NCBI GenBank assembly: GCA_963665215.2
Contig: CAXXWW010000008.1
Location: 372,001 to 436,000, forward strand
DNA length: 64,000 nt
From: G963665215 sp963665215
Lineage (GTDB): Bacteria > Chloroflexota > Dehalococcoidia > Lucifugimonadales > CAUZJF01
Direction: 5' to 3'
In this document: positions 53,578 to 62,216 of the stretch, piece by piece
Layout of the letters: every line of letters starts with the position of its first letter
How positions within the stretch are numbered: position 1 is the stretch's first letter
The notes under the pieces: generated by a model
What the model was told of the DNA's origin: nothing
Seen by the model: only the letters and a program-made list of their open reading frames with translations
The model's database searches: none
Position numbers and translations under genes: made by a program

Positions 53578-54230
53578 CTAAAGCCTGCCCTGAGCCTGTC
53601 GAAGGGAAGCCCGTAGTCCGGTATCACGACTTCGTTTACCAGGCCCAGAGCTGGGACATTCCCCGGCGTGTGGTCGCCAAGGTGGAGTGGCGCCAGGGTG
53701 AGCTATTCCCGAGGGTCGGGTTCGTCGTCACCAACCTCAACCTACCGCCGGCAGGCGTAACCCACTTCTACAACGGGCGGGGCACGGCCGAGCAGTGGAT
53801 CAAGGAAGGTAAATACGCCCTGAACTGGACGCGGCTCTCGTGTCACAGGTTCGTTGCTAACCAGGTGAGGCTGTGGCTGTTTGTGCTGGCCTACAACCTG
53901 GGCAACTTCATGAGAAGGCTGACTTTGCCAGAGTCAGTGAAACACTGGTCACTGCGAAGCGTGCAGACCAAGCTCATCAAGATGGGTGGACGTCTGGTGC
54001 GGCATGCCAGGAGGTTGGTGTTTCAGCTTGCTGAGGTGGCAGTGTCCCGGGAGGTATTCCGGCAAGTGTTGGAGCGTATCGCCGGGCTCCATCCAGCACC
54101 AGGGTAGCGATTATCCTTGAGGTCATCAGAGGTGAAGAGAGGCAACCAAGGGCGAGGTGCGCGCCCGGAGGAGTTTGAAGGGAGTGCAAACGTGGTGAAA
54201 GCCACCTCCGCTGCCTGGGGCCGCTAACTC

Positions 54231-54358
54231 ACCACGCCGAGAGATGGTTTTGTGAGCTTGATTGGATGGTTGACGGCATCCGTGACTGATACTACGATGG
54301 CTCTCGTCGAGGATGGTGCGTTGCTTGGACCCAGGCAGCTTGATATGGGTAATTCCGG
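54231..54358. repeat. 128-bp inverted repeat, arm 1 (MMPL piece beside ISb copy 1)
   Basis: This 128-bp piece of the MMPL gene next to the ISb right end reappears inverted at 55425-55552 next to ISb copy 2, with about one mismatch. Together with the ISb copies it makes a large inverted repeat. Confidence 0.9.
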
Positions 54359-54709
54359 TTGATAGTAGTTGGTCGCCCTGGCGACGGCGTCGCTCCCCAG
54401 TCCCACTATCTCGTTGTGGAGGCCCTCGACGTACTCCTGGTAGGCGGGGTCGTCCACCGTCAAGTCAGCCGACCTGACTACTACCACTTCCCTGAGGGGA
54501 TTCGGCCCCCGGAGCCTCTGTTCCAGGAGCGTGTTGGCCTGCTTGGACTCAGGGTTACTTATAAACAAGAACTCGGTTGTCGTGGCATCGCTGAACAGGC
54601 TGCCGGCTAACCCCAATCCTAGGACGAGCACCACAATCCAGACTGCAATGGTGATTTTAGGCCGCCGAGCGCTTGCCTGCGCCAGGGATCTGGTTGATAA
54701 TTGGGTCAA
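54231..54709 (-). pseudogene. MMPL-family transporter, N-terminal fragment
   Basis: Start of an MmpL-type membrane transporter. From TTG 54709 it reads LSTRSLAQASARRPKITIAV, a helix WIVVLVLGLGLAGSLFSD, then FLFISNPESKQANTLLEQRL, REVVVVRSADLTVDDPAYQEYVEGL and VARATNYYQPEL. It is cut at the right end of ISb copy 1. The last 128 bases are repeated in inverse orientation at 55425-55552. Confidence 0.82.
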
Positions 54710-54819
54710 GATTTCGGTTGCCTTCCCTTCTCGACTCCTACTGATCCTTGAATAAATCGCTAAACAACATAGGCTTAAGAGGGCGACCAGGACCCCCGCC
54801 TCCGACTGCTTCGCCTCCA

Positions 54820-55028
54820 CCTCCACCGCCGAGTGCGATCGTATCCACGACCTGGAGCGTGTCGGTGTCGACAACAGATACGGTGCCGGTCCCTCGATTG
54901 ACCACGTAGGCCAGCTCCTAGGCAGCCGCACCTGCAACGGGCTGCCCTGCGACCAGCCCTACACCGAGCAGGCCGAGCGCCGTCAGGGATACCGCAGCGA
55001 TGGTCAAACACTTGAGCCAACTGATCAT
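54820..55028 (-). pseudogene. secreted YVTN-type beta-propeller protein, N-terminal relic
   Basis: From ATG 55028: a signal peptide (MISWLKCLTIAAVSLTALGL, LGVGLVAGQPVAGAAA), then an in-frame TAG at 54918-54920, then ELAYVVNRGTGTVSVVDTDT, LQVVDTIALGG. The second part is the first blade of a YVTN-like propeller. After that a Gly-rich run leads into unrelated sequence. Confidence 0.75.
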
Positions 55029-55424
55029 GAGGATGGTCTGGACCTCGGAGCCCCGAAGTTGACCCTAAGATCTTTTGCCCTTTTTGACCTTTTCGTATCT
55101 CGCCCGGCTCCAGCTTAAAGGCATCGGAAGCCAAATGAGTACCAAGAGCGCTTTCCAGCGGGGGCCCTTTCTGAACTGTCGGTGGGCTGCCGCGATAATG
55201 TCTCGCCGTCCATTCTTAAGAGGCATGTCGCCCATTGTGTTGTTAATCCTTAGCTTCAATTGGTACGCGACCGACCATTAACGGCACGGCGCGCGGCAAA
55301 CGGACAGAGGGGTCATTGTCGGGCTCGTTGAGCCCCCCTCTATCCGGCGTTCCACACCCCACTCATTCGAGCTGTCTGGACCCAAGCGACGCACCTACCT
55401 CGACGAGAGCCATGGTAGTTTCAT
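55029..55424. other. gene debris, no intact gene
   Basis: No supportable gene. At 55370-55424 lies a second, diverged version of the MMPL piece (AGCTGTCTGGACCCAAGCGA resembling AGCTGCCTAGGTCCAAGCAA of the next unit), so two related units of about 70 bp stand in tandem here. Confidence 0.55.
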
Positions 55425-55552
55425 CCGGAATTACCCATATCAAGCTGCCTAGGTCCAAGCAACGCACCATCCTCGACGAGAGCCATCGTAGTATCAGTCA
55501 CGGATGCCGTCAACCATCCAATCAAGCTCACAAAACCATCTCTCGGCGTGGT
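55425..55552. repeat. 128-bp inverted repeat, arm 2 (MMPL piece beside ISb copy 2)
   Basis: Inverse copy of 54231-54358, directly attached to the right end of ISb copy 2. Shared flanks on two IS copies mean that the flank was copied with the element or that recombination joined them. Confidence 0.9.
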
Positions 55553-57088
55553 GAGTTAGCGGCCCCAGGCAGCGGAGGTGGCTTTCACCACGTTTGCACT
55601 CCCTTCAAACTCCTCCGGGCGCGCACCTCGCCCTTGGTTGCCTCTCTCCACCTCTGATGACCTCAAGGATAATCGCTACCCTGGTGCTGGATGGAGCCCG
55701 GCGATACGCTCCAACACTTGCCGGAATACCTCCCGGGACACTGCCACCTCAGCAAGCTGAAACACCAACCTCCTGGCATGCCGCACCAGACGTCCACCCA
55801 TCTTGATGAGCTTGGTCTGCACGCTTCGCAGTGACCAGTGTTTCACTGACTCTGGCAAAGTCAGCCTTCTCATGAAGTTGCCCAGGTTGTAGGCCAGCAC
55901 AAACAGCCACAGCCTCACCTGGTTAGCAACGAACCTGTGACACGAGAGCCGCGTCCAGTTCAGGGCGTATTTACCTTCCTTGATCCACTGCTCGGCCGTG
56001 CCCCGCCCGTTGTAGAAGTGGGTTACGCCTGCCGGCGGTAGGTTGAGGTTGGTGACGACGAACCCGACCCTCGGGAATAGCTCACCCTGGCGCCACTCCA
56101 CCTTGGCGACCACACGCCGGGGAATGTCCCAGCTCTGGGCCTGGTAAACGAAGTCGTGATACCGGACTACGGGCTTCCCTTCGACAGGCTCAGGGCAGGC
56201 TTTAGGCGGCCTGCCCACGGGCCGCTTCAGCAGGTGCCGGATGTTTCCTTGTAATACCTCGTTGGCCGGAAGCCGCATAGCGTAGCCAGTGTCCCTTGAC
56301 TCCAGGTACTCGTACACCTCGGGCTTGGCAAAGGCGGCATCGGCCCGGAACAGCAGCCGGACTCCTTTCTCCTGGTATCGCTTCACGACTGGCTCCAGAA
56401 CCTCCCGCCACCGCTCAGCGCTGTGGACGTTGCCCGGGCGAAGCATTGCACCTTCGCAATCTCCGAAATGGTTGAACAGGAAGAGCGGGTGATAACATAC
56501 GGACTCGAAGTGGCCGTTGTAGGCGACTCCCTCTTGCTGCCCATGCACCGGGCTTTCAGAGCTGTCCATGTCTAGGATAACTCGCTGGTGAGATGTCTGG
56601 GCCATGCCCCTGTCCACCCACTCAACATTCAGGCGCGCAAGCCCATCCAGGTTCTCCTCTTCGGTTAACACCTCAGTCTCAAATCGGCTCATAGTGTTGG
56701 TGCTGGCTGCCTGCTTATCAGTACCTTGCCACCCGACGATGACACGCATAGCCGGGTCTTGGGCAAGCCGTTCAGCGTCGTTGGTGTCCTCGTAGCCAGC
56801 GAGACGACTATACACCGATTGTCTGAGCAAGGGCAACAGCCGGTGTTGCACATTGCGGCCGGTGCGGCTTTCATGGATATAATCGTTGGCTGTCTCTGTG
56901 AGCCCCAGAGCGGCATCAAGCTCGCGGCATGCCAGGAGTCCGGCGTCCGAGGTGATGGTAGCGCCACGAAAATCCAGGCGGACTCTGCGGTCGAATTGGA
57001 GCTTCAAAGGGGTGTCGGAGCTTTCACCCATTGGGTGCCTCCAGCGAGATTGCGGTATCCAGAACTAGACCCCCTGGCTCGGCCAGTC
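55553..57088 (-). mobile_element. ISb copy 2, complete
   Basis: About 1536 bp, uninterrupted, opposite in orientation to copy 1. It defines the ISb structure: 56 bases before the transposase, the 451-codon gene, and about 120 bases after it. The left outer flank differs from that of copy 1, but the right flank is the same MMPL piece. Confidence 0.82.
55676..57031 (-). CDS. ISb transposase (IS1380-like), copy 2
   Basis: Intact 451-residue DDE transposase. The layout resembles IS1380 transposases: N-terminal LQFDRRVRLDFRGATITSDAGLL, catalytic Asp region VILDMDSSESPVHGQQ, second Asp in VRLLFRADAAFAKPEVYEYL, and the C-terminal Glu block YNGRGTAEQWIKEGKYALNWTRLSC. Between RPPKA and KPVVRYHDF lies CPEPVEG, encoded by a copy of the REP-like palindrome (CCTGAGCCTGTCGAAGGG), so a dispersed repeat has been taken into the coding frame. 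The protein is unlike the other IS1380 type in this window. Confidence 0.9.
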   Translation of the reverse strand: MGESSDTPLKLQFDRRVRLDFRGATITSDAGLLACRELDAALGLTETANDYIHESRTGRNVQHRLLPLLRQSVYSRLAGYEDTNDAERLAQDPAMRVIVGWQGTDKQAASTNTMSRFETEVLTEEENLDGLARLNVEWVDRGMAQTSHQRVILDMDSSESPVHGQQEGVAYNGHFESVCYHPLFLFNHFGDCEGAMLRPGNVHSAERWREVLEPVVKRYQEKGVRLLFRADAAFAKPEVYEYLESRDTGYAMRLPANEVLQGNIRHLLKRPVGRPPKACPEPVEGKPVVRYHDFVYQAQSWDIPRRVVAKVEWRQGELFPRVGFVVTNLNLPPAGVTHFYNGRGTAEQWIKEGKYALNWTRLSCHRFVANQVRLWLFVLAYNLGNFMRRLTLPESVKHWSLRSVQTKLIKMGGRLVRHARRLVFQLAEVAVSREVFRQVLERIAGLHPAPG

Positions 57089-57271
57089 TAGCACCCACAC
57101 TGCCCATAATGCCCAGGTATGCGGCTCAAATAGGCAGCACTCTTACCGGATTACGACGCACCCACGCGGCTGATCTGGGAAATGTGGGTTAAGCATATTC
57201 CAAATTGGCGTTCCGACACCCTACGGCCAGAGCATCCAGGACGCCGGTGAACGCCCGAAGGGGGTTTCACG

Positions 57272-57682
57272 TTGAAAAGAGGGTTTAAGGGCATCGCCCA
57301 CGAGATCAGTCAAGGCCTGGTGAGCGAGATGGCGGCACGGCGCGTCGCGGACAACTCACCGACCGCAGGTGTGGTCCAGGTCTTGCTTCAGCAGCTGGCA
57401 GACGAGGTCGTCAGGCAGGTGGAGGAGGACCCAAGCGAGGTCGCATTGCTGGAAGGCCTGGAGACCAGGCTGCAACGGCTGGAAACAAGACTTGAAAAAC
57501 TCGCCGCAGCCAATGGCGACCAAGACGATGACGAAGGTGAGGTGAAGGCACGCGACAGCTCGTTTCCTAATCTCAAGTACGCCAAGCCCAAGTACAAGGA
57601 TGTCGAGTCGCTGCTCAACTACATCGAGAGCGACGACGACAAGGGTGGACTCAAGCTGGTCATCATGAATTTCAACGACTAG
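57272..57682 (+). CDS. hypothetical protein, first of a three-gene small-protein cluster
   Basis: A 136-residue soluble protein of unknown function, TTG start after GAAGGGGG. The first half is amphipathic helix (VLLQQLADEVVRQVEEDPSEVALLEGLETRLQRLETRLEKLAAANG) with heptad-like Leu spacing, so a short coiled coil. An acidic linker (DQDDDEGE) and a C-terminal part with Lys and aromatic residues (FPNLKYAKPKYKDVESLLNYIE) follow. It is followed after 45 bases by the next small gene. Confidence 0.6.
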   Translation: MKRGFKGIAHEISQGLVSEMAARRVADNSPTAGVVQVLLQQLADEVVRQVEEDPSEVALLEGLETRLQRLETRLEKLAAANGDQDDDEGEVKARDSSFPNLKYAKPKYKDVESLLNYIESDDDKGGLKLVIMNFND

Positions 57683-57727
57683 CTCGACGCCGGGCCCGCA
57701 CGACAAGGCCCATGATGGAGGAATGAC

Positions 57728-58102
57728 ATGGCGGACATCAAGAAAAGGACCACCAGAAGAAAGGCGCGCAAGGCCAAGCCGAGGTCACCCAGGGCGGCCA
57801 CTACAGGCCAGGCGCAGCCAAAAGCTATGGTCGAAGAGGTAGCTCAGCCGGCGGCGGCGGAGCCGGACGCCGTCGTCAAGGCCACGGCGCAGCCAAAAGC
57901 GGCGGTCAAAGAGGTAGCTCAGCCGGCGGCGGCGGAGCCGGACACCGCCGTCAAGGCCACGGTGCCTGAAACTACGCGCGCCGGCACACCGTCTCGACCC
58001 CTGCAGCGGCCCGTCGACGGCCCATTTCTGGAGCAGCTCATGAGAGACAACCCCTTCCGCGCCAAAGTCATCTCTCTCCTGGTGAAGAGGCTAACGAGCT
58101 AG
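57728..58102 (+). CDS. hypothetical basic protein with two 30-residue internal repeats
   Basis: A 124-residue protein with a very basic N-terminus (KKRTTRRKARKAKPRSPRAA), reminiscent of DNA-binding histone-H1-like tails, and two near-identical repeats built on AQPKA.V.EVAQPAAAEPD. The C-terminal helix FLEQLMRDNPFRAKVISLLVKRL resembles the end of the next protein (NPQFKQKVVREIM). GGAGGAATGAC gives a good ribosome site. The function is unknown; nucleic-acid binding is a guess from charge only. Confidence 0.6.
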   Translation: MADIKKRTTRRKARKAKPRSPRAATTGQAQPKAMVEEVAQPAAAEPDAVVKATAQPKAAVKEVAQPAAAEPDTAVKATVPETTRAGTPSRPLQRPVDGPFLEQLMRDNPFRAKVISLLVKRLTS

Positions 58103-58352
58103 AAAGCGTGGGCCATCAACCAAACAGTTGCGAAGAGGTATTCTGCCGGCCCGGCGAGCTCCCGCCGGAGCCCGGACACAGCCAATCCGCGCGGGCGGAT
58201 GGCGGATATCCGGGCGAATATCCGGACCCGAGGCATAGGGCGACAGCCCGACGATGACCGTTGCGCACGCTTAGGAGGTCTGCACATGATCTGAGTTACA
58301 ACCCCGCCTGCACCGTGTCCCATCAGCCATCACATCAACGGAGGTAGCCACA

Positions 58353-58598
58353 ATGGGTTTTCTAGATTCGAGTGACGTTAGGAGGCTCTTGCAGGACGGC
58401 GACCTAAAGGCCGACATCGCCAAGGCGGTGGCCGAAGACCCGAGCGCCATGGACGACCTGGCCGAGGACATTGCCGACGAGCTGGAGGACGAGCTGGAGG
58501 ATGACCCAGACTTCAAAAAGCAGCTAATCGACGCCGCGATGGGCAACCCGCAATTCAAGCAGAAGGTCGTGCGGGAGATTATGGACGATATCGGCTAG
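58353..58598 (+). CDS. hypothetical acidic helical protein, third of the cluster
   Basis: An 81-residue, strongly acidic, helical protein (MGFLDSSDVRRLLQDGDLKA, DDLAEDIADELEDELEDDPD). The end DPDFKKQLIDAAMGNPQFKQ, KVVREIMDDIG shares the NP.F..KV pattern with its upstream neighbour. It opens with GGAGG before the ATG at 58353 and lies 250 bases after gene two. It has no homologue that I recognise. Confidence 0.6.
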   Translation: MGFLDSSDVRRLLQDGDLKADIAKAVAEDPSAMDDLAEDIADELEDELEDDPDFKKQLIDAAMGNPQFKQKVVREIMDDIG

Positions 58599-58900
58599 AG
58601 AGAGCCGCGGCGCAGTCGATGAATGGCGAGGGCGCTCGAGGAGACAGCGGACCGGTCAAATGGAATCGTCGCACGGCAGTCGGCGGCCGTGCGCCGGTCG
58701 GGGACGAGTCGGAGGTCCGGCGAGTTGATGTGAACCTTGGGCGGGCCACGTAACAGCGCCGGGGGACAGCCTCCTGCTGGACAGGGCGTCCCGGTCGCGC
58801 GGAGGCAACGTGTGGGGAGGTCTGTTTCCTAGTCTGAGCACCCAAATCGGTCTGTACCGGACCTTCTGAGACAACACCTTCGCATAAACAAGTTTCTACA
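58599..58900. other. intergenic region, no gene seen
   Basis: About 300 bases with no gene that I can support, ending at the hairpin before the symporter gene. Confidence 0.5.
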
Positions 58901-58936
58901 CAGGGGGGCCAGCTATCCCGACCGGCCCCCCTGTTT
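58901..58936 (+). terminator. terminator-like hairpin before the symporter gene
   Basis: Ten-base-pair stem CAGGGGGGCC/GGCCCCCCTG with a 13-base loop and a TTT tail, 36 bases before ATG 58972. It may end the small-protein transcript or act in the leader of the symporter. Confidence 0.6.
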
Positions 58937-59140
58937 CGCGGAAGAGGAGTTGAATTGATAGAAGGCATTAGATGAGCTCCGGCACAAGCAATCGGCAAGT
59001 GTACCCCAACGAGAAGGCCGGACCCCTTTCGAGAGAGCACCTGGCTCTACCTTATTATCTCGATAGTCTCTGGCAGTCCGATCAAGGCGAAGACGACTGT
59101 CTTTCTACCGGTCCTCTTCATATTTGCCCTGGCGGCTGGT

Positions 59141-60376
59141 ATGGCCACAGGCGCCATCTCACATACCCTCTCAAACGTCGTCAACTCTTCGGCCGAGACC
59201 TTCGTGGACTGGTACGGCGTAGGTGCTCCGGTCCTCATCTTCATCGTGCTGGCACCTGTGCTGTCCCGAATTCTCTCGACAAGGCGACGAGGGAAGTTCG
59301 GAGTGTACGTCATAGGCTGGCTCGCGGCCACAAAGATACTCGCGCTGCTGTGGGCGGTCCTATTTACCGTCGCAGTCTTCCGTTTGCCACTGCTCTCAGA
59401 GCACTCGACCTCTATCAGCGACGCGCTTGCCGAGACATCCAGGTCGGTCGTGAACACGCTTGCGACAAGCCACTTCTTCTGGGCCATCTACGTGGCGATC
59501 GCCACGGGGCTGTCGGCCACAAGGATCAAGCCCCTGGCCGACCTGCTCGAGAAGGGCGTCACCTCCATCGAGTATCTAGGACAGTACATACAACCCGTTA
59601 TTCCGGTGTTTATGTTCGCCGTCGGTGTCTACGTGCAGTCCCTGCCCCAGTCGCTTGAGAACCAGATCGGGCTCGACGGCGCCCCGACTCACTTCGAGAC
59701 CCTAAACATCGTCGGACTGCAACTGGACCCAAACTCCACCGCCGGCATGGTGTTGACCTACATAGTCGGGTCGCTACTGGTCGCGGTCGCATGTTTCGCA
59801 TGGCACTTCGCGATCCTGGCGCTGGCGAAGTACAAGTGCAGCCGCTTCTCGCTGACGGACTACTTCAAGAACTACTGGGTAAAGACCTACCCACTGCTGT
59901 GGTCTACGAGCTCCGAGTCTCTGGCCACGCCCCTCAACCTGTACATACTTTCCAAGCACTGTCCCTGGGTCAGGCCTACCGTTAGGAGAATCGTCATTGG
60001 CGCGGGCAGCGTCCTCTGCACCAACGGGACGCTGATCTGCGTTATTATCTTGACGGGCCTGGTAGGCGGGATCCTTGGACTGCGATTCTCCCTTATGGAG
60101 CTGCTCCTGGTGATCCCTGTGGCGTTCCTGATCAGCTTCGGCATACCGGGAATTCCCGGCGAGCTGCTGCTATTCGCCGGCCCAATGGCACTGGTGCTGG
60201 GGATCCCTCCCGATGTGACACCTCTGTTCCTGGCACTATACTTCGGCCTTCAGATCGGTCTGCCCGACTCATTCAGGACCGGAGGCAACACCACCAACAA
60301 CTACGTCTATGCCATCGTCTTAAATGAGATATATTTGAAAAAGTTCTTTGCAGATGAGCCGGTCAGTCATGGCTAG
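59141..60376 (+). CDS. dicarboxylate/amino acid:cation symporter family protein (SDF), start uncertain
   Basis: At least 411 residues with about eight helices and re-entrant loops, related to the DAACS/SDF symporters that take up C4-dicarboxylates or glutamate with Na+ or H+. The late signature LPDSFRTGGNTTNNYVYAIVLNE corresponds to the substrate-binding helix 8 of the family, which usually has NVTGD. The frame is open back to 58976 (WLYLIISIVSGSPIKAKTTV, FLPVLFIFALAAG) and those residues look like helix 1, but it has no start codon there. ATG 58972 is in another frame (MSSGTSNRQVYPNEKAG), so a one-base frameshift near 59020 probably separates the true start. Confidence 0.72.
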   Translation: MATGAISHTLSNVVNSSAETFVDWYGVGAPVLIFIVLAPVLSRILSTRRRGKFGVYVIGWLAATKILALLWAVLFTVAVFRLPLLSEHSTSISDALAETSRSVVNTLATSHFFWAIYVAIATGLSATRIKPLADLLEKGVTSIEYLGQYIQPVIPVFMFAVGVYVQSLPQSLENQIGLDGAPTHFETLNIVGLQLDPNSTAGMVLTYIVGSLLVAVACFAWHFAILALAKYKCSRFSLTDYFKNYWVKTYPLLWSTSSESLATPLNLYILSKHCPWVRPTVRRIVIGAGSVLCTNGTLICVIILTGLVGGILGLRFSLMELLLVIPVAFLISFGIPGIPGELLLFAGPMALVLGIPPDVTPLFLALYFGLQIGLPDSFRTGGNTTNNYVYAIVLNEIYLKKFFADEPVSHG

Positions 60377-60391
60377 AAGCAGGAGGCGGCG

Positions 60392-60492
60392 GTGATAACT
60401 GACGAGGTCGCGGCCGATGGGCTGGCCGGAGAGTTGATCCGCGACATATTTGGCGCCGCCGAGACGATAGCTGATCTGCACGCGTGCCTTAC
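60392..60492 (+). pseudogene. winged-helix-like regulator, 5' part, split by IS1380 copy 4
   Basis: First 33 codons of a 217-residue protein: VITDEVAADGLAGELIRDIF, GAAETIADLHACLT. GTG 60392 has AGGAGG 5 nt upstream and starts 15 bases after the symporter stop, so the two formed an operon. It resumes at 62217. Confidence 0.8.
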
Positions 60493-62211
60493 CCCGAATC
60501 CACCGAAGGAGGGCGTCGGGTTAGCGTCCTGAGGCGGCAAGAAGGTGCTCCTGTGCTTCTGGGATAATGGTTTTGTAGCAAAAAAACGGCCCCGGAAAAG
60601 GAGCACCCAGTAGATGCTGCCACGCAACCACCCCGACCGGATCCAAATCACCTTCGACGACCGCCGCTTGGTGGCCAATGCCGGGCTGCTCCTTCCGGCC
60701 ACCCTGGCGCGGCACCTCGGCCTGCCCGAACTCGTCCGGCAGCGCCTCGACCTGGGCGATGCCCCGGGGCGGGCGAACACGAGCGACAAGATGATGACGC
60801 TGGTGGCGTCTGCGCTGGCTGGGGGCGACTGCATTGACGACGCCGATGTGTTGCGCACCGGGGGGACGGCCTGCACCCTGGGCGGCACTCTCAAGGCGCC
60901 ATCCACCCTGGGCACCTTCCTGCGCAGCTTCCGGTGGGGCCACGTCCGTCAACTCGACCGGGTGAGCCGCGAGTTGCTGGCCCGGGCTTGGCAGGCCGGG
61001 GCGGGACCCGGCGACGGGCCCCTGACCATTGACCTGGACTCCACCATCTGCGAGACCTACGGACTGGCCAAGGAGGGCGCCCGCCACCACGGCTATACCG
61101 GCAAGCGGGGCTACCACCCGCTGCTGGCCATCGCCGCCGGCACCGGAGACGTGCTGATGTCCCGGCTGCGCGAGGGCCGGGCCAACACCGCCCGCGGCGC
61201 CGCCCACTTCCTGCGGGAGACGGTGGGACGGGTGCGCTACGCCGGGGCCAACGGACGACTCACGCTACGGGCCGACAGCGGGTTCTACACTCATGGCGTG
61301 GTATCCGTCTGCCGCAAGATGGATGTCCGCTTCTCCATCACCATCCGCCAGCACAAAAGCCTGCACAATCTCATCGAGGCGATACCCGAAGATGCCTGGA
61401 CGCCGATTCCTTACTGGATGGACGGCGCCGCCGATGTGGCCGAGACCACCTGCACCCCCTTCCAGGCCGAGGCGGACGCCGCGCCGGTACGGCTCATCGT
61501 CCGGCGGGTGAAGCCCACGCCCGGTTCCCAACTGGCCCTCTTCGCCAAATACAGCTATCATGGCTTCATCACCGACCGGGACGGGGAGTTGCTCGAACTG
61601 GAGGCTGACCATCGCCGCCACGCCGAGATCGAGAATGCCATACGCGACCTCAAGTACGGCGTCGGGCTGAACCATCTCCCCTCGGGCCGCTTCGCCGCCA
61701 ACGGCGCCTGGCTGGCCGTCCAGACGATGGCCCACAACCTGGCCCGCTGGACGGCGCGGATCGGTCTGGGAGAGCGGATAGCCACCACCAAGACCCTCCG
61801 GCGGCGGTTCTTCTCCCTGGCCGGACGGCTCACCCGCTCGGCACGCCGGTTGACCCTGCATCTTCCGGATCGCTGGCCTTGGGCTGAGAAGTTCAGCCGC
61901 GCCTTGGCCCGGCTGCGAGCCATTCCACTCCCGGCCTGACGGCACCGTCGGCGACCGACCCACCCACCGGACAACCGAAGATCCCCGCAGACTCGTGCCA
62001 GCCCGGTCCGAGAGAGTTCCCTGCTGCGTATTCTCTCGCCATCCCGCGCATCGCAGCTCCCGCAGACGGCCATAGGGGCCCCTGTGCGGCGATGAAGACC
62101 GTCCGCCGACCTCCCTACCCCAAATGGAACCCAGGCTATTTCCCCTGTAGCTCCCTCACCCCCCTTCCGCTTTCCTCACGCCGTCCATCGGTGTCCTTCG
62201 GTGGATTCGGG
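60493..62211 (+). mobile_element. IS1380-family element, copy 4
   Basis: Complete 1719-bp element with a 5-bp duplication CTTAC (60488-60492 and 62212-62216). Precise removal restores the split gene. Confidence 0.96.
60614..61939 (+). CDS. IS1380-family transposase, copy 4
   Basis: Intact 441-residue transposase, the same as copies 1 and 3 by inspection. Confidence 0.95.
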   Translation: MLPRNHPDRIQITFDDRRLVANAGLLLPATLARHLGLPELVRQRLDLGDAPGRANTSDKMMTLVASALAGGDCIDDADVLRTGGTACTLGGTLKAPSTLGTFLRSFRWGHVRQLDRVSRELLARAWQAGAGPGDGPLTIDLDSTICETYGLAKEGARHHGYTGKRGYHPLLAIAAGTGDVLMSRLREGRANTARGAAHFLRETVGRVRYAGANGRLTLRADSGFYTHGVVSVCRKMDVRFSITIRQHKSLHNLIEAIPEDAWTPIPYWMDGAADVAETTCTPFQAEADAAPVRLIVRRVKPTPGSQLALFAKYSYHGFITDRDGELLELEADHRRHAEIENAIRDLKYGVGLNHLPSGRFAANGAWLAVQTMAHNLARWTARIGLGERIATTKTLRRRFFSLAGRLTRSARRLTLHLPDRWPWAEKFSRALARLRAIPLPA

Positions 62212-62216
62212 CTTAC

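Larger units (their letters stand above)
49853..54107 (+). pseudogene. ISb transposase copy 1, split in three
   Basis: The 451-codon transposase of copy 2 is present here in three pieces: 49853-50518 (to VKRYQEK), 51694-51858 (GVRLLFRADAAFAKPEVYEY to GRPPK) and 53583-54107 (from the CPEPVEG repeat to LERIAGLHPAPG). The start MGESSDTPLKLQFDRRVRLD has TGGAGG upstream. The first gap holds IS110, the second IS1380 copy 3. It cannot make a working protein. Confidence 0.92.
49797..54230 (+). mobile_element. ISb copy 1 (second IS1380-like type) carrying IS110 and IS1380 insertions
   Basis: The host element is 1535 bp once the IS110 (50519-51691) and IS1380 (51859-53577) insertions are removed, matching ISb copy 2. 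The left end reads ACTGGCCGAGC, and the right end GAGTTAGCGGCC when read inward, so the terminal repeats are poorly matched and the boundaries are inferred by comparing the two copies. Confidence 0.8.

Noticed and set aside
51859..62211. IS1380 copies 3 and 4 as a composite transposon carrying the small-protein cluster and symporter.
   Set aside because: Each copy has its own 5-bp duplication (CTAAA and CTTAC).
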